DNA from: Moesziomyces globuligerus
Taxonomy: Eukaryota; Basidiomycota; Ustilaginomycetes; Ustilaginales; Ustilaginaceae
NCBI GenBank assembly: GCA_030849465.1
Contig: JARVLF010000003.1
Location: 124,001-188,000, forward strand
Reading direction: 5' to 3'
Length of the DNA stretch: 64,000 nt
Every line of letters begins with the position of its first letter. Positions within the stretch are counted from its first letter, which is position 1. A model generated the notes under the pieces. The model searched no databases and was not told the origin of the DNA. It saw only the letters and a program-made list of their open reading frames with translations. Shown one piece after another: positions 60,001 to 64,000 of the stretch. The translations under genes and the position numbers were made by a program.

Positions 60001-62529
60001 CCGCTGCGCGTGATCAACTTTGTCTCGCTCGACCCACCGCCGCTCAAGAAGGCCGGCGCGACCAAGTTCAGCGTCGATCCCACAAGGGGTTGGGCCGCTG
60101 CGGGTAGCACGGTGGAGGAGGCGAGGTCGCCGGGCAGTGCGAGTGGCAGGGCCGGCCGTGACGAGGCGGGCGACATGGTCGCACGGCTCAAGTCGGTCGA
60201 TGCCATGAGGTCGCCGGGCAAGACCGAGATCTCACTGCAGAACTACGACCAGCATCTCCAGGTCGCTCGAATGCTCTCGCCTGGCGAGGTCGAGGTAGAG
60301 CAGAAGAAGAGGCTGCAGCATCAGAAGTCGCTCGATTTCATCAACCACGCCATCCGCAGCGCGGCAGCACGACGCGGAGTCGACGTCACTCCGACTACGA
60401 GCTCGTCGGCTCGAACGCCCAGCCCAGCGGGACTTGGAATTGGGGTCCTCGAGAGCGATTCCGCGTCGGATGCCTACACTCGCGACAGCCCCGGCAGCAG
60501 CAGTACCGACGGTGTCTCCGGTGCCGACGAGGACTACGCAGAGGAAGAGGACAACACCAAGACTCCCATGGCTACCGTCACGCGCTCCCGACCCGACGCA
60601 CAGGTGTACCCGCCCGGCTGCGAACCGTACGAGCAGCACCACCATCTCGCACACCAGGCTCAGCACAGCACGAGCTACTCGCAGATGCCCGTCACACTGC
60701 ATCTTCCGGGCAGCATGCACCACATGCAGCAGATGCAGATGCAGATGTACCAGATGGCGCAGTCGACTCAGGCCGGCGGCGGCATGCTGCCCATGCTGCG
60801 CATCAACAACGCCAACGCCGTCTCCCTCGATGAGATCGGCGACGACTACGACGAGGACGAGCCTGTGGATCCGGACCAGACGCTCGGCCTCAACGACGAA
60901 TCGATGGCCGAGATGAACATGGTCATTGGCTCGGCCCGGCTGGACGACGAGGACTATGCTCAGTTCGACGACAGCATGCACGTCGCCGAGATGCCGCACG
61001 ACGGGGCGCAAAGAGTGCTGTCCGAGCACGTGCCGCATGCGGCAGAGGTTCCCGGCGAAGGTTGGTCGCTGCGCCGTCGGAACTCTGCTGAGGACGAGGA
61101 GGGGCACGATGTGGACGAAGCGGACGACGTCGCCGAGGTCTCGTCGATCATGCAGGCTGTCAGTCTCGCGCCGGCGGCCTTGGCGAGCTCCACGGTACCG
61201 GTTCCCGGACGCATCGCTCCGCCTCCCTCAGCCGCTTCTACATCGTCTACGGTCTCGCCGATCATCGCCATCGCTTCGCAGGCTGCGGCGAGACGCGCAG
61301 CTGCCAGCCCGCCCGTTCCGGTACGCGGTCACTCCCGCCCTGCAGTCGCAAGGACCGAGTCAGCGCCACAGCAAACGGTGATCTCGCCGAGGTCACAGGC
61401 CTTCTCGACGATGGGCGTGACCAGGCCACTCAAGATCAACAAGGACAACGCCGCGCTCTTGCCCCAGCAGACGATTCACGCCAAGGTGTCGACCAACCAG
61501 CTGGCGGAAAGAGCGGTGACGAGGGGCGCTGCAGCCTCCCGCGAAGCGAACGAGCAGCAGACGCTGAGTGCTGCCAACCTCAAGCGCCACTCGGACAACC
61601 TGACGTATCGACAGCAGCAGCAGCAGCAGCAGCCGAGCAGACACCGAGCTACACACTCGGTAACGGGGCTCAAGCCGTTGATTCTCAAGCCGAAAGCAAC
61701 GAGCGATGGGCGCAGGGAACGCACCTCGTCGGCTGGGTCTCGAACGCCCGACCTCGCATCTGTCAGCGACGGAGCTGCCAGATCGGACGCTGGCGCCTCG
61801 GAAGGTGTCCGCACGCCGGACAGCCTCTCGAGTGAGCGCCCTCAGATCTGCGGGCCTCAGATTCCGACGGCATCCAGTGAGCAGGGCGGTATGACTCAGA
61901 GCTACTCGTCGCTCACCAAGAAGGCCTCGGATGCATCGATGGCTTCGACGGTGACGAGCCCTGCCAAGCCCGCAGCGATGCCACGATCGTCGACGCTGCA
62001 GGCTATTGCGACGATCGAGGCGAGGCCGGAGCTGCAGCGTTCGGATAGCACTTCGTCGGTGGTCGGCGAGGCGAGCAACGCGAGCACGCCAGGTGCACTG
62101 TCGCGCTCGCATTCGACGCACAACCTCCGCGGCGCAGCAGTGATGGTGCCTTCGGTGCGCAACAAGATCGCCATGCTCGAGAGCAGGAGTGCCGCCCTGA
62201 GGGAGTTCACGGGGGCAGCGGCGGAGGTGTCGCCAGTGGCATCGCCTCTGAGGAAGTCAACCTCGACCTCGAACTTTGGCCTGAGCAGCTCGACTTCCAC
62301 GGGCAGAGTGGCCCAGCTGGCCGCGTCGGCGGAGAGGGCGGGGGGGCTCACGCCGTCCGCTTCGTCGCCGTTCAGACTCGGACGCAAGGGAAGCTTCGTC
62401 TCGGTCACAGATTCAGAGGACGGCGCAGGGTCGATCGTGTCCTCAGTTGCGCCCGTGCCAGAGTACATGAAGGCAGCTTCGACCACAAACGGTTCCTTCA
62501 ACGCCCCCGTACTGCGCAACCTCCGCTAG
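57007..62529 (+). CDS. Very large arrestin-domain protein
   Basis: 1840 residues from ATG 57007 (MSSGLGIDFGHESEA), no intron. Residues ~1-630 are Ser-rich and disordered. An arrestin fold lies at about 638-1010: N-lobe VEVDLVLESDLVVEGGTLQG, IRVVGFEELLSDDTRYIFYH, HSIPFSLELPV, NAVVRYIVIGSVK; C-lobe GKVHLMASLHRNTWVAGQRV, IHVGIQNDTSKKINGMTLAL, HYMHIPADALSISRGRHVEV and VELPLRVINFVSLD. The C-terminal ~830 residues are again disordered, with Met/Gln-rich (MHHMQQMQMQMYQMAQ), acidic and Ser-rich blocks and a polyQ at 61611-61632. Fungal alpha-arrestins usually recruit Rsp5-type ubiquitin ligases to membrane proteins through PPxY motifs. None was found by eye here, so the mechanism may differ. Function otherwise unknown. 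Confidence 0.85.
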   Translation: MSSGLGIDFGHESEAYSTDTGSRTSAATSTSGFHSRTRAHMIPKKSSMNKMRGLRPKTAEEDARRVRIVSGEPSILGHGAYTDEDFMSPPAKHEIVVQPHSLHSLSAAVAAMGGYTTDTATSSTETDSDNSPTFTESSVTSGSSGTSSAHHAHRLSNSHPSRLDSNTAANEHLGIRIKSTAREASLAAQQHLTVNEPRVRESKSNTSLASGYRSDGGSSLGRSAEIPRGVGRHRASIRGAASRPGTLQARLGPKVTSTAAAQQLVRDGQQDTASDGETEVMVPDGFGGHTRTRQPRNPRPQTAPAPVPSLLHRIDMTSQPTPPEQQTYHADKHEAEAARWKVGSFYGPDGSETGRIDHETGLLSEPGSHFAGSEAGLSHTQSRGGSEDSAVSLARSQTSSFGPKASHMQSPSVQNAERARTHAEEPKEEEGPVEGSTKAAALKQNRQSRTSLASVSMRSKRGLQGLEEAERGGALVSLDNYRMTYDTGLPILPHEIGALDQDSIMGSVRLGATQPMKTSLSHSGTQLPSATHSISERSESGHAPAGAAAKLRNRPRRSLSETNVNTALLERHGTLLSNTANPMRRSKELNRLLGNSDRKLPSSAARPVSVESPTKNGLRRSNAVATIAPPAALEQGKANKARVEVDLVLESDLVVEGGTLQGRMQIRVRKGSDKEGSVLLAQPKIRVVGFEELLSDDTRYIFYHHASVIDGDRSSNGPSEPYYLHGSPTLSSPETAPFSALACFSGTPDSEGYAEGKVGSHSIPFSLELPVSKGAKGSYRGKNAVVRYIVIGSVKLKSASGANRSIAHFYRHVDLFPYLNPAVVLSSAQKPIQASSSKGLFLGGSGKVHLMASLHRNTWVAGQRVYIHVGIQNDTSKKINGMTLALIRTVTLYKPRPELDLDGQAARRDVDPDACQTSTTRKKIAEEELEMGQKGSRGVVTARGWWTGVEPGQRVESSHYMHIPADALSISRGRHVEVVYSIKVSIGSSLSSDVSVELPLRVINFVSLDPPPLKKAGATKFSVDPTRGWAAAGSTVEEARSPGSASGRAGRDEAGDMVARLKSVDAMRSPGKTEISLQNYDQHLQVARMLSPGEVEVEQKKRLQHQKSLDFINHAIRSAAARRGVDVTPTTSSSARTPSPAGLGIGVLESDSASDAYTRDSPGSSSTDGVSGADEDYAEEEDNTKTPMATVTRSRPDAQVYPPGCEPYEQHHHLAHQAQHSTSYSQMPVTLHLPGSMHHMQQMQMQMYQMAQSTQAGGGMLPMLRINNANAVSLDEIGDDYDEDEPVDPDQTLGLNDESMAEMNMVIGSARLDDEDYAQFDDSMHVAEMPHDGAQRVLSEHVPHAAEVPGEGWSLRRRNSAEDEEGHDVDEADDVAEVSSIMQAVSLAPAALASSTVPVPGRIAPPPSAASTSSTVSPIIAIASQAAARRAAASPPVPVRGHSRPAVARTESAPQQTVISPRSQAFSTMGVTRPLKINKDNAALLPQQTIHAKVSTNQLAERAVTRGAAASREANEQQTLSAANLKRHSDNLTYRQQQQQQQPSRHRATHSVTGLKPLILKPKATSDGRRERTSSAGSRTPDLASVSDGAARSDAGASEGVRTPDSLSSERPQICGPQIPTASSEQGGMTQSYSSLTKKASDASMASTVTSPAKPAAMPRSSTLQAIATIEARPELQRSDSTSSVVGEASNASTPGALSRSHSTHNLRGAAVMVPSVRNKIAMLESRSAALREFTGAAAEVSPVASPLRKSTSTSNFGLSSSTSTGRVAQLAASAERAGGLTPSASSPFRLGRKGSFVSVTDSEDGAGSIVSSVAPVPEYMKAASTTNGSFNAPVLRNLR

Positions 62530-63039
62530 GCTTCAACCACGGCCGATCCTCAACTATTTCGCATTCTTTAAAGGACAAGGACAGTGATCGTTGTCTCTGA
62601 TGTTCCCGTCCAAGCCAAGGCGCCGGCAGCTTGGTTTATATCCGTCCGACCATGCCTACCGCAGCAGCCAGACCTTTCCAGATCCCTTTCGCATTTCACA
62701 TTTCTAGAACACATGTCGATCCTTCATGCTCAATTCACGCACTTGTTCCTGTTTGCATTGGCTGTCCTTCGAAAGATGCGTGATGTACTCATACTGTCAG
62801 AGCTGCGTGCCAGCACGCATGTATGCACGGTTTGCACCAGTCATTTCGGGTCCCGAGCCCTCTGGGTTTGGGTTGAAATAAGCATATCGTTTCGTGTCAC
62901 AAGCTATCGATGAACCGTGGCAAATGCATCGTTCAATCGTGTCAAGAGCATCGTTCATTCGTGTCAGTACCTAACATGCCCAGAATGCGTCGCGTGATGG
63001 AGAGACGAGCATCAGCACCACCAACGTCGCACAACAGGC
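62530..63039. other. Intergenic before the transposase-like gene
   Basis: 510 bp; 3' flank of the arrestin gene then the upstream part of the transposase-like ORF. It holds short near-repeats at 62885-62966. No terminal inverted repeat was recognised. Confidence 0.5.
62926..62966. repeat. 22-bp-period short direct repeats
   Basis: GCATCGTTCAATCGTGTCA at 62926-62944 and GCATCGTTCATTCGTGTCA at 62948-62966 differ at one base. A shorter related copy (ATCGTTTCGTGTCA) lies near 62886-62899. Confidence 0.8.
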
Positions 63040-64000
63040 ATGCCGAAAACGGTGAGCTCCGATCTGCGCTCGCGCGTGGTGGCGATGATCGACGAGGGCG
63101 GGCATACGCAGCACGAGATTGCGGAACGCTTCATGGTCAGTCGCTCCTTTGTCTCCAAAGTGGCAGTGCGGCTGAACGTGGAGGGCAATGCATTCGCCAG
63201 GCAGCGGGGCGGGACCCCCCGCCTCGGGCAAGACCACCTGGATTTCATCGCAAGCCTCCTGCGCGACGATCCCACCACGACGTTGGCCGAGATCCAGGAC
63301 CGATGTCAGTGGCACTTCAGGCTTCAGACACCGCTCTCGATTGCTGCAATACGTCGGGCGGTCAACAAGGACATTGGATGTCTACTGAGGCACGTTCACG
63401 ACGAGTCGATGGACGGCAACAGCCCGGATTGCCTCGCTCGTCGTCAGCAATGGGTGCAAAAATGGCTCGCTCATGATGGGAGTGCGCATCACGCTGTTTA
63501 CCTCGACGAGGATTGCTTCGGAGATCATTGCGGAGGGAGATCGTCAGAGGGACCGAGAAGTGGTCGAGGCAGCATGTCGCTTCTCATCGCTGTCTCCCGC
63601 GACGGCGTACTGCATTACGAAATAGGGCAAGGAACTCGCAGAGCAGATACGTTCTTGGCTTTCTTACGACAGCTACTGCAACGCATTAGCGAGCGAGGAT
63701 ACTCTCGCACAAGAATCATCATAGACACGGACAGAACTCACGAGGCCGTCCATCAAGCCATCGTCGATGCAGGTCATATGGCCTACTTGCTCCCTCCGAG
63801 CTCGCCTTCTCTCAACGTCGCCACATGGACCTTCGGATACATCAAGTCACACACTTCACAGGATCAGAGCGCTACCGCTCCATGCTTTGACAAGGAGGCA
63901 AAGATTGAGGAGGCGATCGCAAGCATCACGCGCGAAAGAGTCGTCGATTGGATGGACCAAGTCGGGCGCAACACCGTCAAGGCCCTCAGGTCCGAGCCGC
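63040..64000 (+). CDS. Tc1/mariner/IS630-like transposase ORF, 3' end beyond window
   Basis: Open from ATG 63040 to the last base (320 complete codons). The N-terminal paired HTH is typical: SSDLRSRVVAMIDEGGHTQH, EIAERFMVSRSFVSKV, then QRGGTPRLGQDHLDFIASLL and TTLAEIQDRC. RNase-H-like core: first acid in VYLDED (D156), second in IIIDTDRTHEAV (D229). The usual third acid, in PxSPxLNPIExxW, is changed: PPSSPSLNVATW has Thr262 where Glu/Asp is expected. The frame has no stop or shift over 960 bases. It could be a decayed-but-young copy or a host gene derived from a transposase. Codons are less GC-biased than neighbouring genes, in keeping with foreign or mobile origin. No terminal repeats were identified on the left side. 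Confidence 0.82.
   Translation, partial: MPKTVSSDLRSRVVAMIDEGGHTQHEIAERFMVSRSFVSKVAVRLNVEGNAFARQRGGTPRLGQDHLDFIASLLRDDPTTTLAEIQDRCQWHFRLQTPLSIAAIRRAVNKDIGCLLRHVHDESMDGNSPDCLARRQQWVQKWLAHDGSAHHAVYLDEDCFGDHCGGRSSEGPRSGRGSMSLLIAVSRDGVLHYEIGQGTRRADTFLAFLRQLLQRISERGYSRTRIIIDTDRTHEAVHQAIVDAGHMAYLLPPSSPSLNVATWTFGYIKSHTSQDQSATAPCFDKEAKIEEAIASITRERVVDWMDQVGRNTVKALRSEP

Noticed and set aside
62910..63476. A 188-codon frame starting at 62910
   Set aside because: Out of frame with the transposase, which has clear HTH and DDE-core similarity over the same bases.

Overview
The window is nuclear DNA of a smut fungus (Basidiomycota, Ustilaginomycetes; Ustilago/Sporisorium-like). The evidence is high GC, long and mostly intronless genes with a few short GTAAGT...CAG introns, a basidiomycete-type 5S rRNA gene, standalone eS30, fungal mitochondrial genes (Pet100, Mrpl31, Mdj1), and above all a cytoplasmic dynein heavy chain gene that stops inside AAA4. 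That split dynein architecture is known from Ustilago maydis, where dyn1 and dyn2 encode the two halves. Naming beyond the order level is inference.

Layout. 1-1240: 3' part of a class I (Rpd3-type) histone deacetylase, facing a GYF-domain Smy2/GIGYF-like protein (1414-6156, -). 7.9-9.8 kb: mitochondrial DnaJ Mdj1 (-). 10.8-12.4 kb: AT-hook, polyQ/polyA nuclear protein (+). 12.5-14.4 kb: an SDR-like protein (-) diverging from a spliced low-molecular-weight tyrosine phosphatase (+). 14.6-16.8 kb: spliced PET100 (-) and a secreted alpha/beta-hydrolase-like protein with a replaced nucleophile (-). 17.8 kb: 5S rRNA (-). 18.25-27.84 kb: dyn1 (+), tail-to-tail with a five-unit polyubiquitin gene (-). 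30.7-39.3 kb: Prp4-type kinase (+), PalB/Rim13 calpain (+), DHX35-type helicase (-), Chm7/CHMP7 ESCRT-III protein (+). 39.7-42.7 kb: ribosomal proteins eS30 (-, spliced) and eS10 (+), divergent. 43.0-44.5 kb: a small spliced probable mitochondrial protein (-) and a small secreted cysteine-rich protein (+). 44.7-47.7 kb: SERCA-type Ca2+-ATPase (-). 48.6-48.9 kb: Mrpl31 (+). 49.1-55.3 kb: Rad54 (-) and a GT31 glycosyltransferase (-). 57.0-62.5 kb: giant arrestin-domain protein (+). 63.0 kb to the end: a Tc1/mariner/IS630-like transposase ORF (+) that runs off the window.

The genes are mostly housekeeping and unlinked in function: chromatin, splicing, translation, mitochondrial biogenesis, dynein transport, pH signalling, ER calcium and DNA repair. 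Two adjacent themes, probably coincidental, are the ESCRT/Rim proteins (Rim13, Chm7) and the two divergent ribosomal protein genes. The parts most likely to repay attention are the split dynein with a Lys-to-Arg Walker A change in AAA4, the serine-less hydrolase, the small secreted cysteine-rich protein, the transposase ORF lacking its third catalytic acid, and two isolated 15-nt G/C homopolymers beside gene-expression signals.

Limits: everything was read by eye without alignment or database search. Splice sites are inferred from consensus and frame. Starts are the first ATG that fits the family. Domain limits are approximate.
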